From: Chenopodium formosanum
Taxonomy: Eukaryota; Streptophyta; Magnoliopsida; Caryophyllales; Amaranthaceae
DNA length: 64,000 bases
Assembly: GCA_024500155.1 (NCBI GenBank)
Contig: CM044868.1
Location: 37,549,665-37,613,664, forward strand
Reading direction: 5' to 3'
The first letter of the stretch is position 1, and the number at the start of each line of letters is the position of its first letter. Position numbers and translations under genes: made by a program. Below the pieces are notes generated by a model. The model was not told where the DNA came from. It did no database searches and saw nothing but the letters and a program-made list of their open reading frames with translations. Positions 1 to 11,820 of the stretch are shown one piece after another.

Positions 1-1246
1 ATAAACCCACAAATCCCCCAAAACCTCAGACCCGATTTCCCCCATGGCTGCTCTGCTTTTCTCATCCAACATCACGCATATCACCATTGTTCATACTCCA
101 TCATCAACGGCCATCATTATCCCAAGTCGAAGATCAACGGTAATCACCAAGCTTCACTGTTAAATCATCATTAATTGTCACGTGCGAAGCTCGTGAAGTG
201 GTTCAAATTGAACCCACAATTGCGCGCCCGCACAGACATCGCACAGAGGTCGCACGATAGCTTCTGCCTCGACTCTGATTTTGGACTCCAATTTGTGCGC
301 CTTCTGACAGGGCTGCGCGCTCGCGGTGGTCTTGGTTGGGCGAATTTGGAGGTTCGATTGAAGCTGCTGATTGTTGTTGGTGTTGTGTTCGTTGCTGTTG
401 TTGGTGGTTGTTTTGTTGTTGTTGCGGTGGTGGAATTGAAAGGTGGGTCTGACGCGGCTGGTGGTTTGCGTGGTGGGTGCTGGTGTGATTGGAGGTGGTG
501 TGGGAGTTGCGGAAAAGAGAGGGAAAGCAGGGGAGTGTTGCGATGTTGGTGTTGTTGATGGTTGTTGTCGCTGCCGTTGGTGTTGGGTTTGTTGCGGGGT
601 GAAGGTTGGTGCTGGTAGGTGGCTGGTGTTGTGTTTGTTGTTGCTGTTGGTGTTGGTGGGTGGAGGTTGGAGCTGTTGGTGTTGCGTGGTGGTGTTGAGA
701 AGGCAGGGAGCAGGGGAATAATGTTGTGTGTGTTGTTTGGGGTGGTGTAGGATAGGAGATGGGTGTGGTGTAGGTTAGAGTGGCAGCAACATGAGGTTAG
801 GGGCAGCAGCTTGTAAGAATGTTGTTTGGCTCAATTTGAGATTCCGAACTTGATCCAAACTTGAAACTTGATTATCGACCCGAACACACCTACAACCAAA
901 AACAAACACGAGGGAGAATAGGGACAAAGACTAAAATAATAAAATAAAACGAAGTAAAATAAAATAAAATACGAAACTAAAATAAACAAGAAAACGAGAT
1001 AAAAAGAGAAAATATTAAAAATTAAAACTAACAACTTAAACTACAAACATTATAAGTAAGAAAAATAAAATAAAACACGAAAATAAACTAAAAACTATTG
1101 AAAATTACAAAAATACTCAAAATAAAGATAAAAGACGAGAATAAGTAAATAAAAGAAATAAAGGATAAAAAGGGTGAAATTATTGGAAAATAAGCCGGAA
1201 TACGACTCAATAAACACCCTAAAAAGTGACATAAAAGTCACTTATC
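1..1246. other. Unclassified left flank, G/T-rich then A-rich
   Basis: No gene is supported here. Positions 1-340 are of mixed composition. Positions 340-800 are a strongly G/T-rich imperfect repeat of GTT/GGT words that gives open frames rich in Val, Gly and Cys, which look like composition artefacts. From about 880 to 1210 the plus strand is A-rich with AAAAT-type words. It ends next to the satellite with a short inverted repeat, AAGTGAC (1224-1230) and GTCACTT (1237-1243), separated by 6 bases. This could be the end of another mobile element, but I saw no LTR pair, polypurine tract or coding domain. Confidence 0.4.
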
Positions 1247-3399
1247 AAACGCATTCAAACAAATATTTTTCAATCATATGAAAGTCAAACATATTCAAAC
1301 ATAGCTTTTTGAATCATATCAAAGTCAAACACATTCAAACATAGCTTTTTGACTCAAATGAAAGTCAAACACATTCAAACAAATCTTTTTAAATCAAATG
1401 AAAGTCATACACGTTCAAACAAAGGTTTTTTAATCAAAAGAAAGTTAAACACATTCAAACAAAGCTTTTAGAATAAGCTAAAAGTCAAACACATTAAAAA
1501 AAGCTTTTTAAATCAAATGAAATTCAAACACATTCAAACAAATCTTTTTAAATCTTATGAAAGCAAACATATTCAAACATAGCTTTTTGAATCAAACGAA
1601 AGACAAACACATTTAAACAAAGCTTTTTGAATCAAATTGAAAGTCAAACACATTCAAACAAATCTTTTTGGATCCAAACACAGTCAAACACATTCAAACA
1701 TTGCTTTTTGAATCAAATGAAAGTTAAACACATTCAAACAATTCTTTTTGAATCGAAAAAAGTAAAAACACATTCAAACGAATCTTTTTGAATAAAAAGA
1801 AAGTCAAACACAATCAAACAAAGTTTTTTGAATCAAATGAAAGTCAAACACACTCAAATAAATCTTTTAAAACCATATGAAATCTAAACACATTCAAACA
1901 TAGCTTTTTAAATCAAATGAAAGTCTAACACATTTAAACAACGCATTTTGAATCAAATGAAAGTCAAACACATTCAAACAAATCTTTATAGATCGAAATT
2001 CAGTCAAACACATTCAAACAAAGCTTTATGAATTAAAAGAAAGTCAAACACATTCTAACAATTCTTTTTGAAACGAAAAAAAGTAAAACACATTCAAACA
2101 AATATTTTTAAATCATATGAAAGTCAAACATATTCAAACATAGCTCTTTGAATCAAATGAAAGTCAAAATCATTCAAACATAGCTTTTTGAATTAAATGA
2201 AAGTCAAACACATTCAAACAAATCTTTTTAAATCAAATGAAAGTCAAACACATTCAAACAAAGCTTTTTGAATCAAATGAAAGTTAAACACATTCAAACA
2301 AAGCTTTTTGAATCAACTGAAAGTCAAACACATTCAAAAAATCTTTTAAAGTCAAATGAAAGTCAATAACATTCAAACAAATCTTTTTAAATCATATGAA
2401 AGTCAAACATATTCAAACATAGCTTTTTGAATCAAATGAAAGACAAACTCATTTAAACAAAGCTTTTTGTATCAAAATCAAAACTCAAACACATTCAAAC
2501 AAATGTTTTTGGATTGAAATACAGTCAAAGACATTCAAACATAGCTTTTTAAATCAAATGAAAGTTAAATACATTCAAACAAAGCTTTTTGAAGTAAATG
2601 AAAATCAAACACATTCAAATAAATCTTTTTGAATAAATGAAAGTCAAACCCATTCAAACAAATCTTTTTAGATAAAAAATTATTAAAAAAAAAATTCAAA
2701 CAAAGCTTTATGAATCAAAGGAAAGTCAAACACATTCTAACAATTCTTTTTGTATTGAAAAAAAGTAAAACACATTCAAACAAATTTTTTTGAATCAAAA
2801 GAAAGTCAAACACATTCAAGCAAAGCTTTTTGAATCAAAAGAAAGTCAAACACATTCAAACAAAACTTTTTGAATCAAAATAATGTCAAACACATTCAAA
2901 CATAGCTTTTTGAATAAAATGAAAGTCAAACACATACAAAGAAAGCTTTTTAATCAAATGAAAGTCAAACACATTCAAAGAAATCTTTCAAAATTAAATG
3001 AAAATTCAAACAAATTCAAACATAGCTTTTTGAATCAAATGAAAGTCAAACACATTAAAACAATGCTTTTTGAATTAAATGAAAGTCAAACACGTTCAAA
3101 AAAAGCTTTTTGAATCAAATACATTCAAACAATTCTTTTTAATAAAAAAAAAAGTAAAACACATTCAAACAAAGCTTTTTGAATCAGAAGAAAGTTAAAC
3201 ACATTCAAACAAAGCTTTTTAAATTAATTGAAAGTCAAACTCATTCAAACAAATCTTTTTAAATCAAATGAAAGTCAAACACATTCAAATATAGCTTTTT
3301 GAATTAAATGAAAGTCAAACACATTCAAACAAAGCTTTTTGAATCAAATGAAAGTCAAACACATTAAAATAAATCTTTTTGAATCGAAATAAAGTCAAA

Positions 3400-5290
3400 C
3401 ACATTCAAACAAAGCTTTTTGATCAAAATAAAGTCAAATACATTCAAACAAAGCTTTTTAAATCAAATGAAATTTAAACATATTTAAACAAATCTTTTTG
3501 GATCGAAATACAGTCAAACACATTCAAACAAAACTTTTTGAATCAAAAGAAAGTCAAACACTTTCAAACAAAGATTTTTGAGTCAAATGAAAATCAAACA
3601 CATTCAAACAGATATTTTTAAATCATTTGAAAGCCAAACACATTCAAACATAACTTTTTGAACCAAATGAAAGTCAAACACATTCAAATAAATCTTTTTG
3701 AATCAAAATAAAGTCAATCACACTCAAATAAAGCTTTTTTAACCAAATGTAAGTCAAACACATTCAAACAAATATTTTTAAATCATATGAAAGTCAAACA
3801 CATTCAAACATAGTTTTTTGAATCAAATGAAACTCAACCACATTCTAACAAAGCTTTTTGATTCAAATGAAAATCAAACACATTCAAACAAATCTTTTTA
3901 GATCGAAATAAAGTCAAACACATTCAAACAAAGTTTTTAAATCAAATGAAAGTCAAACGCATTCAAACGAATCTTTGTTGAATCAAATGAAATTTAAACA
4001 CATTTAAACAATTCTGTTTGAATCGAAATAAAATAAAACCAATTCTAACAAAGGTTTTTGAATCAAAAGAAATTCAAACACATTCAAACAAGCTTTTTGA
4101 ATTACATGAAAGTCAAACACATTCAAACAAATCTTTCAAAATCAAATGAAAGTCAAACACATTCAAACAAAGCTTTTTGAATCAAATGAAAGCCAAACAC
4201 ATTCAAACAAAGCTTTTTGAATCAAATGAAAATCAAACACGTTCAAAAAAAGCTTTTTAAATCAAATGAAAGTCAAACACATTCAAACAAAGCTTTTTGA
4301 ATCAAATGAAAGTCAAACACATTCAAATAAATCTTTTTGATACGAAATAAAGTCAAACACATTTAAACAAAGCTTTTTGATCAAAATAAAGTCAAATAAA
4401 TTCAAACAAAGCTTTTTAAATCAAATGAAATTTAAACATATTTAAACAAATCTTTTTGGATCGAAATACAAACACATTCAAACAAAACTTTTTGAATCAA
4501 AAGAAAATCAAACACTTTCAAACAAAGATTTTTGAGTCAAATGAAAATCAAACACATTCAAACAGATATTTTTAAATCATTTGAAAGCCAAACACATTCA
4601 AACATAACTTTTTGAATTAAATGAAAGTCAAACACATTCAAATAAATATTATTGAATCAAAATAAAGTCAATCACATTCAAATAAAGCTTTTTAAACCAA
4701 ATGTAAGTCAAACACATTCAAACAAATATTTTTCAATCATATGAAAGTCAAACACATTCAAACATAGTTTTTTGAATCAAATGAAACTCAAAACACATTC
4801 TAACAAAGCTTTTTGATTCAAATGAAATTCAAACACATTCAAACAAATCTTTTTAGATCGAAATAAAGTCAAACACATTCAAACAAAGTTTTTAAATCAA
4901 ATGAAAATCAAACGCATTCAAACGAAGCTTTGTTGAATCAAATGAAATTTAAACACATTTAAACAATTTTGTTTGAATCGAAATAAAATAAAACATATTC
5001 AAACAAAGGTTTTTGAATCAAAAGAAATTCAAACACATTCAAACAAGCTTTTTGAATTACATGAAAGTCGAACACATTCAAACAAATCTTTCAAAATCAA
5101 ATGAAAGTCAAACACATTCAAACAAAGCTTTTTGAATCAAATGAAAGTCAAACACATTCAAACAGAGCTTTTTGAATCAAATGAAAATCAAACACGTTCA
5201 AAAAAAGCTTTTTGAATCAAATGAAAGTCAAACACATTCAAACAAAGCTTTTTGAATCAAATGAAAGTCAAACACATTCAAATAAATCTT
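3400..5290 (+). repeat. Duplicated block of about 955 bp in the left array
   Basis: A run of diagnostic monomers occurs twice about 955 bases apart. Examples are the shortened monomer ending TTTTTGATCAAAATAAAG at about 3416 and 4374, the variant GATATTTTTAAATCATTTG at about 3610 and 4563, and the unusual CTTTGTTGAATC at about 3974 and 4927. About 24 monomers were duplicated in tandem, with several later substitutions and one short deletion in the second copy. Confidence 0.75.
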
Positions 5291-5340
5291 TTTGAATCGA
5301 AATAAAGTCATACACATTCAAACAAATCTTTTTGAATCAA

Positions 5341-6420
5341 ATGAAAGTCAAACACATTCAAACAAAGATTTTTGAATCAAATGAAATTTAAACAGATTCA
5401 AACAAATCTTTTTGGATCGAAATACTGTTAAACACATTCAACCAAAGCTTTATGAATCCAAAGAAAGTCAAACACATTCAAACAATTCTTTTTGAATCGT
5501 TAAAAGTAAAAACACATTCAAAGAAAGCTTTTTGAATCAAAAGAAAGTCAAGCACATTCAAACAAAGTTTTTTGAATCAAATAAAAGTCAAACACATTTA
5601 AACAAATCTGTTTAAACTATATGAAAGCCAAACACATTCAATCATAGTTTTTTGAATCAAATGAAAGTCTAACACATTCAAACAAATTTTTTTGAATCAA
5701 AAGAAAGTCAAACACATTAAAACAAAGATTTTTGAATCAAATGAAATTTAAACAAATTCAAACAAATCTTTTTGGATCGAAAAACTGTTAAACACATTCA
5801 AACAAAGCTTTATGAATCCAAAGAAAGTCAAACACATTCAAACAATTCTTTTTGAATCGATAAAAGTAAAAACACATTCAAAGAAAGTTTTTTGAATCAA
5901 AAGAAAGTCAAGCACATTCAAACAAAGTTTTTTGAATCAAATAAAAGTCAAACACATTTAAACAAATCTGTTTAAACTATATGAAAGCCAAACACATTCA
6001 ATCATAGTTTTTTGAATCAAATGAAAGTCTAACACATTCAAACAAATTTTTTTGAATCAAAAGAAAGTCAAACACATTAAAACAAAGATTTTTGAATCAA
6101 ATGAAATTTAAACAGATTCAAACAAATCTTTTTGGATCGAAAAACTGTTAAACACATTCAAACAAAGCTTTATGAATCCAAAGAAAGTCAAACACATTCA
6201 AACAATTCTTTTTGAATCGATAAAAGTAAAAACACATTCAAAGAAAGTTTTTTGAATCAAAAGAAAGTCAAGCACATTCAAACAAAGTTTTTTGAATCAA
6301 ATAAAAGTCAAACACATTTAAACAAATCTGTTTAAACTATAAGAAAGCCAAATACATTCAATCATAGTTTTTTGAATCAAATGAAAGTCTAACACATTCA
6401 AACAAATTTTTTTGAATCAA
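5341..6420 (+). repeat. Nine-monomer (360 bp) higher-order repeat, three copies
   Basis: Copies are 5341-5700, 5701-6060 and 6061-6420, each exactly 360 bases. By eye copies 2 and 3 differ at three positions and copies 1 and 2 at about seven, whereas neighbouring 40-bp monomers within a copy differ far more. That is the signature of a recently amplified higher-order unit. Confidence 0.9.
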
Positions 6421-6508
6421 AAGAAAGTCAAACACATTCAAACAAAGCTTTTTGAATTAAAAGAAAGTTAAACACATTCTAACAGAGCTTTTTGAATCAA
6501 AATAAAGT

Positions 6509-6513
6509 CAAGC
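6509..6513. repeat. Left target-site copy of the outer element
   Basis: The five bases caagc precede the 5' LTR; taaac (49613-49617) follows the 3' LTR. The undisturbed satellite has caaac at this point of the monomer, so each copy differs from the expected target by one transition. The satellite phase is continuous across the insertion if one copy is removed. Confidence 0.65.
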
Positions 6514-7092
6514 TGTAGACACCCATTTGTGTCTCCCCAAAACCAAACCTAGTGATGAGTACCTTTCACGTCGAATCATAATCGAATGAAGTGAAAGTGT
6601 AGAAAGTTTAGTGTTGCGGATAGTTTTAATTTCTTTTCTCTTCTCTCTGTTTTTGAAAACTTATTTTTAAGAAAAAACAGCCAATCCAGTTTGGTTGGTC
6701 CGTGATATGGGTCCAATAGTAGTGTAGTTGGATGGGGCTTGACAAGAGCTTTCCAACAATATATTATAAGCCCAATTCTGATGAATATTGAGGAAGTTAT
6801 GGCCAATTTACTAAACTGGACCCGTTTTGAGCCTTATATGCGGCCCAATGATCTAGGCGAGGGTCTAATATGGATTTATCATTACTAATGAAATTAGGAA
6901 TGGTTTTAGTCTTCTAGATTCTTCTTGAAGGTTCTTTTCATTCCTAATTCAATTAGCATTGATAAATTGACTTTTGTTGACTTTTCAGAGTTTTAATTAA
7001 AATCAAAGAACATATTTTGAGGAAAATACGATTTTATCTTACTGTACGACAATTTTTATCTGATTTGAAGAAAACGCATGAAATTCCAGATC

Positions 7093-7222
7093 AGCGCCAA
7101 ACGCCAGCTGTAGCGCTAATGTTGGCGTCTAGCGCCAATAGCCAGCGTTGGCGCTATTAATTTTTATTTGCGCCGGAACTCTGTTTTGATATTTTATCCT
7201 TTTGGCTGATTTTCTTTATAAA
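7093..7222 (+). promoter_or_regulatory. LTR promoter: GGCGC word cluster followed by a TATA box
   Basis: Positions 7093-7155 hold repeated GCGC-core words (AGCGCC, AGCGCT, GGCGCT, GGCGTC). TATAAA follows at 7217-7222, about 60 bases further, and then the sequence turns pyrimidine-rich as in plant transcript leaders. The 3' LTR repeats this layout at 48308-48485 with a stronger TATAAATA. The same words recur upstream of both antisense genes of this element. Confidence 0.6.
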
Positions 7223-7793
7223 GAATGTCGTAAAAACTCCGTTTTCATTCACCAATTCTCACCAACAATCATCCATTCTCTCTCATTCTCTTCTACAATC
7301 TAGCAACTCTCATCAAGTTTTTCTTATTCTCTCTCTCTCTTTTTCAAAACTAGCTTCTTTTACATACAAAATTCCGCATTCATTAGATCTAGATACACCT
7401 AGCCATATTCGATGTTGCCTTCACCCTAGACGTGAAAGGTTTAATTTCTGAGGGTTTGGTCCCAAATCTCTCTTTCAATCTTTTAATTTAATTGTTTGTT
7501 TATTATTTTCCTTGAAGTTACTAACGCGTGTATTTTGTTATTAGAGAGAGGTACGAGGCATCCAAGTAAGTGCTTTAATTGATTTTTTTTATGTTATTAT
7601 ATAGAAATCATGTCTAGGGTAACTTTAATATGGTTAAAAGTATGATGCTTCCTATGTTCTTCCTAATATTTATGATTGTTAGTATCATGTTAGGGTTAAA
7701 TATTTGATTCTTATTGTTAGTGACATGCTAGGGTTTGTTATTAATCTTGTTAGTATCATGCCTAGGATCTTGCTACTATTATGCTTTAACATG

Positions 7794-7863
<70 letters not shown>
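7794..7863 (+). repeat. ATT trinucleotide microsatellite in the 5' LTR
   Basis: About 23 nearly uninterrupted ATT repeats. The equivalent part of the 3' LTR (about 49059-49088) has only a short interrupted run, so the tract expanded after insertion or shrank in the other copy. The poly-isoleucine frame it creates is not a gene. Confidence 0.95.
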
Positions 7864-7864
<1 letters not shown>

Positions 7865-8407
7865 GATTATTATTATGTTGCTTGATATTTATTATTTATT
7901 GCTTGATCACACCTTTTATGCATGTTTAAAGGGAATTTGGTACTTGTAATCACGCTTAATAAGATATTAATAATCTTGTTTAGGGTTAATTTGATTATAA
8001 TTCAAGTGATCGCCAATAATAGTTTATTTGTGCATTAATATTCAACCAATATAGATAAACAGGTTTAGGGTAATCCTATTGATTGCATGTTAGCCAGAAA
8101 GCGCACATGAATACGATCAGAATAAAGTAGAGGCCTATTATTAGGGCAGGTTCAATGACTTTTAGGTTGGATTTGTACCTTCATCCCCGAACCCTATTTG
8201 GTTCAAGACCTATTGGAGTTGACGATCTCCTGGATCGTTAAGGGGTGTAACCTTCACCTCGTGAACGGTTTACAAGTTCCTAAATAAACTTGTTGGCGAC
8301 TCTTTTGCTCTATCTTCTTTCCCTTTGAACGCCACCGTACTTTAGTGTATGATCACAGTGGGGTTCAAGATAGGGGTTTAACGCTTGAAATATTCCCTAT
8401 AGTTTTT

Positions 8408-8425
8408 TGGCGACTCCAATGGGGA
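8408..8425 (+). other. Primer binding site, tRNA-Arg(ACG)
   Basis: TGGCGACTCCAATGGGGA lies six bases after the LTR. It is complementary to the 3' end of plant tRNA-Arg(ACG) including CCA at 17 of 18 positions (A where C is expected at position 12 of the site). Ogre-type elements are known to use tRNA-Arg. The sister element at 40300-40317 has the perfect 18-base match. Confidence 0.9.
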
Positions 8426-10085
8426 GGATATCTATTTTAATTCCTAAATTTGTTTCGGCAATGATTTAGAATGAGTGTATGAGACTCGAAATGTTCTAAG
8501 TATTTCATGTGCGTAATTTTGATTAACATTATTGTCATATGCATAAAAAAGATCTCATTGGAAAGACCATCCGTAATGAGTTAAAACATAGGATTTTACA
8601 CGTAGGAAATTTCAGAAATATCTTTCACAACTAGGACCGAAATAACACTGCGTGAAACTGGAAAATTTTATCGAGCACAGAAAGCTGCTGAGGCATGTAG
8701 GAATTAGCGTCAGTGAACAGAAGCTGGCGCTAGGCATTTAACCGTAGCGCCAGATGACAGCCATGTCGCCAGGCGCTACAGCTAAATCCTGGCACCAACC
8801 TCTGTTTGCTGGCGCCAAATTCTTCCAATACCGAGCCAGAAATATGCGTTCTAATTTCGACTAGTTTTTCGCATTGTTTGCTCGATCCTACTTCATGATT
8901 GAGTTTTTCTCACTTTGCTGAAACCCATATGTGTTCTACATATGGACATAACTCTCTTGGAATTCATGCTCCATCTACCTGATTGAACGCTCTGAGCAAC
9001 AAAGGGTACATCCGTGAATGTTGAATTCACCAAACCATGGAAGCGAGTTTTTCTAAAACTCGCGGTTTCCCATCCACTCGCGCCAACCCTTCACGGTTAG
9101 GCTTTCGCGCGGTGCATCCGGACAATTAACCATGGACCCTCTATTGACTAAACCATATCCCGAACTTTAGAGAACTAGAGCCATGGTTAGGTTGCAAACT
9201 CATTGCATCATATTGTGCCTACTTGACTAATTGTGCATTATTTGTTAAACATATACTATGATTTCTTAACCGTTTGTTTGACTTGTGTTGAGATCTAATA
9301 AATTAATAACTTAAAGAACCTTGCCTAATTAATTTAATGATTAATTAATTTGAGTAAATAAAGTCTAATATTTTAATCAGAATTGGCCTAGTACGACTTT
9401 AGGCATGCCCCTGTTGATTAATAACACCGAAAATAGTCTCAAATTGAAGCTCCAGCATTGGCGCCAAAGTCTGAACTGTAGCGCCACTCTGTGGAGTGTT
9501 GCACCTGGCGACATCTTTGTCGTCTGGCGCTACACTGCAAAGAGAGGCGCCAGTCCTGTCGTTTTGCCGATAGTTCGGATTATTGGTCGAGTCATCACCT
9601 AGTGTCTAATTAACCAGTTTGCTAATTAATTCGATTAATTTTCGCTGTCTATAGTACTTGGTTGAGTCATTAATCGAGTTTAGGAACTAAGTCCCATGGT
9701 CTTACACTCAACGCACACACCAATACACATACTTTAACCATGTCTAAGAGAGTCTTGTATGCGCGTTTTTTCCCTCATTTTTTTAGGGGGGTAAGTCGGA
9801 TATTAATCCTCCATTTTTTTCTAAAAAATATATATACTATTCTTAGCTCTTAAAAATATTATACACATTATTTTTTCTTATTTTTTCCAAAAATATGCAC
9901 CCATTTTTTTTTTATTTTTTCCTCTTTAAAACCTTAAAGTCAAGTTGATTTGAGTCAAGTAATTAAAACGCAAAATGGTTTAAATTACAGCGCGTGGTCA
10001 AGAAAGGAAGGACGATTAATCAAGACAATCTTTTTGTATAAGTCCAACTTTTCGACAAACCCATAGCTCGTAAGAGGAAAGCTAG
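8426..10085 (+). other. Untranslated leader of the outer element
   Basis: No convincing coding sequence in about 1.66 kb. It holds two further GGCGC word clusters, 8726-8816 and 9460-9551. Each contains an inverted repeat: CTGGCGCTA (8724-8732) with TAGCGCCAG (8745-8753), and TGTAGCGCCA (9477-9486) with TGGCGCTACA (9525-9534). The remainder is AT-rich, with T-rich tracts at 9770-9930. Confidence 0.7.
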
Positions 10086-11690
10086 GACAATAATAGAAAC
10101 ACACAAGAAGAAGTCAATGAGCTTAGGAACCAACTGGTTACCGTGACTGAGGCACTGAAGCTCCTCACACTTAAGATCGATGATCCCGTGAAACAACAAC
10201 AGATGTACAACATGCAAGAGAGTCATAGCAAGCTATCTAGCGACTACAAGTTTCAAGGGCTTACTTTACAAGGGGTATCAGTGGACAAAGATCTTCTTCC
10301 GCAGAAATTCAATGCCAACGACATCCCGGAATTCAAAGCAACTGAAAACCCTTATTTTCATTCAAGAGCCTTCGAAACAATAATGAGTATTAAGGGTATC
10401 AATAAGAAGGTTTTCCCCTCTCTGTTCTCACTATCTCTCGAGACTGTTTTCCAACAATGGTTCTTTTCTCTCGAGAAAGAAAAGACCTCTACCTGGGAAT
10501 CCATAGCAAACGCTTTCGTTGATAGATAAAAGTGCAACATTCAAGTTGAGACTGACCATAGAGAACTTGAAATCCTCAAGCAGAAAGAGAACGAAGGCTT
10601 CACCTCTTTATTTAACAAATGGAGAGAAACCTCAGCTAAGATGATTGAGGTGCCAAGTGAAAAAGAGTCTGTAAGGTTGTTCATAAAAAACCTTCAAGAA
10701 AAATACTCCAAGCATCTCAAGCATCTCAAGTATCAAAACAATCTCCATACCTTCAAGGCCGTCTACGACATTGGGATCAATATTGAAGACGACCTGGCTA
10801 AGTTAAAAGCTGTTAACAATAACTCCAACAGTGACTGGAAAGGAAAGAAGAACGACAATCCTTCTTCTTCCAAAACCACCCACTCAAACAACGTTAGCAC
10901 TTTTAATTTAGGTGAAGTCCTTGCTATGAACAATCAAGGACAAAAGAAACCATTTAGGAGAAACTTTACTCCTATCGGCATGAGTTATGACACCGCATTT
11001 GATCGATTAAATGCAAAAGGTCTTATAACTCCTATTGGACCATTTGGGGACCCACCAGTTGAAAAGAGGTCGACTAATTGGAACCCTAATGCACACTGTA
11101 AGTATCACCAAGGTAGGGGCCGTCTCACCGAAAACTGTTGGAAGCTTAAGGAAGCTATCCAAGACTTAATCGATAACAACAAGCTACCATTGCCCCCTAC
11201 CAGTAAGCAGCCAAGCATTGATAATGCACCTCTCGCTCATGCCTTGGCTGTCTCTGATGAGGAAAACGAGGTTGACCCCTCGTCTCTCATTAAACCTGTC
11301 AAAGAAATCCATGCCATTGAAGAAGACGAGGAGATATTCTTCGACGCCATGGATCGCCTTCCAGAACCGGCAAGTAAAGAAGACATACAATCGCTCACAC
11401 CGTCTATGATGGAAGGATCGCATTTGCTTCGTGAAACTCTCAAAGCTATAAAGGAACTTCAAAAGAAATATGACGAGGTTCCACTCCCGAAAGATGAACC
11501 TAAGAGAGAATTCACACTCATGAGAACGACTTATGAGGCAAAGTGTTTTCCTTTACAAGTCACTGAAAAACCCAAGAAGAGTAATAGAATTTACACTCCA
11601 ATTGGGATCCCATATGCACAAATGTTCGAAATGCTCTCCGAGAGTGGCGAGATCAAACCTCTTGAACTGAGACCATTCGAATCATTGTAA
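10086..11690 (+). pseudogene. gag: gag of the outer element, broken
   Basis: Structural capsid/nucleocapsid protein of a Tat-type element. The frame is open from 10086 (after a stop at 10083-10085) to a TAA at 10527-10529, which replaces the Tyr codon of the equivalent RYKCNIQ in the sister gag at 37173-38228, and then to 11690. Similarity to that sister gag is clear along the length (FNANDIPEFKATENP, ENEGF, YDIGINIEDDL). The C-terminal part carries a zinc-knuckle-like motif C-KYH-x4-R-x4-C around 11098-11139. A second, diverged module of the same design (IGIPYAQMFEML, then CQYH) follows beyond the stop at 11690, in the same frame to about 11880. No clear start Met; a spliced or non-AUG start is possible. 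Confidence 0.85.
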
Positions 11691-11820
11691 AGGACAAATA
11701 TATATTACTGTCAGTATCATTAATCAGGGGGTCGCACTATCGAAAACTGTTTTAAATTCAAGGATTTAGTTCAGAAAATGATTGATGAAAAGAAACTAGT
11801 CCAAGTTCCTCAAGAAGACG

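Larger units (their letters stand above)
1247..6513 (+). repeat. 40-bp satellite array, left arm
   Basis: Head-to-tail monomers of 40 bp. A typical monomer reads AAAGTCAAACACATTCAAAC followed by AAAGCTTTTTGAATCAAATG. Three monomers fill exactly two 60-base lines through most of the stretch. Monomers differ by a few substitutions (AAGC/AATC, GAATC/AAATC) and rare 1-2 base indels. The sequence and period recall the Chenopodium 40-bp family (12-13P / CficCl-61-40), from memory. The array runs into the retrotransposon at 6514 and resumes on its other side in the same orientation. Open frames inside it are a by-product of the repeat. Confidence 0.95.
6514..8401 (+). repeat. 5' LTR of the outer element
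   Basis: This 1,888-bp LTR pairs with 47730-49612. It carries a GGCGC word cluster (7093-7155), a TATA box (7217-7222), pyrimidine-rich leader sequence and a long ATT microsatellite (7794-7863) that is much shorter in the 3' copy. It lacks a 45-nt segment present in the 3' copy (48331-48375). The last bases are CTATA, where the 3' copy has CTACA. Confidence 0.93.

Noticed and set aside
175..721. Overlapping Val/Gly/Cys-rich open frames in the left flank
   Set aside because: They follow from G/T-rich simple sequence in several frames at once; no domain or codon pattern.
2883..3113. Open frames in the satellite (also 52436-52744, 55669-55875, 61452-61658, 62166-62369, 63382-63585)
   Set aside because: Three 40-bp monomers make 40 codons, so any stop-free phase yields a periodic Lys/Gln/Asn/Ser peptide. 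No start context, no homology, and frames break at each indel.
1247..6513. CRISPR-like array (regular short repeats)
   Set aside because: Monomers are head-to-tail with no unique spacers, in a plant context.
7704..7949. Poly-isoleucine open frame in the 5' LTR
   Set aside because: Produced by the ATT microsatellite; the 3' LTR copy has lost most of it.
9405..9602. Small ORF in the leader, as the extra ORF1 known upstream of gag in Ogre elements
   Set aside because: Only 65 codons, spans a GGCGC hairpin cluster, and shows no similarity I recognise.
11184..11462. Minus-strand frames opposite gag, RT and integrase in all elements
   Set aside because: Shadow frames of recognised coding sequence on the other strand.
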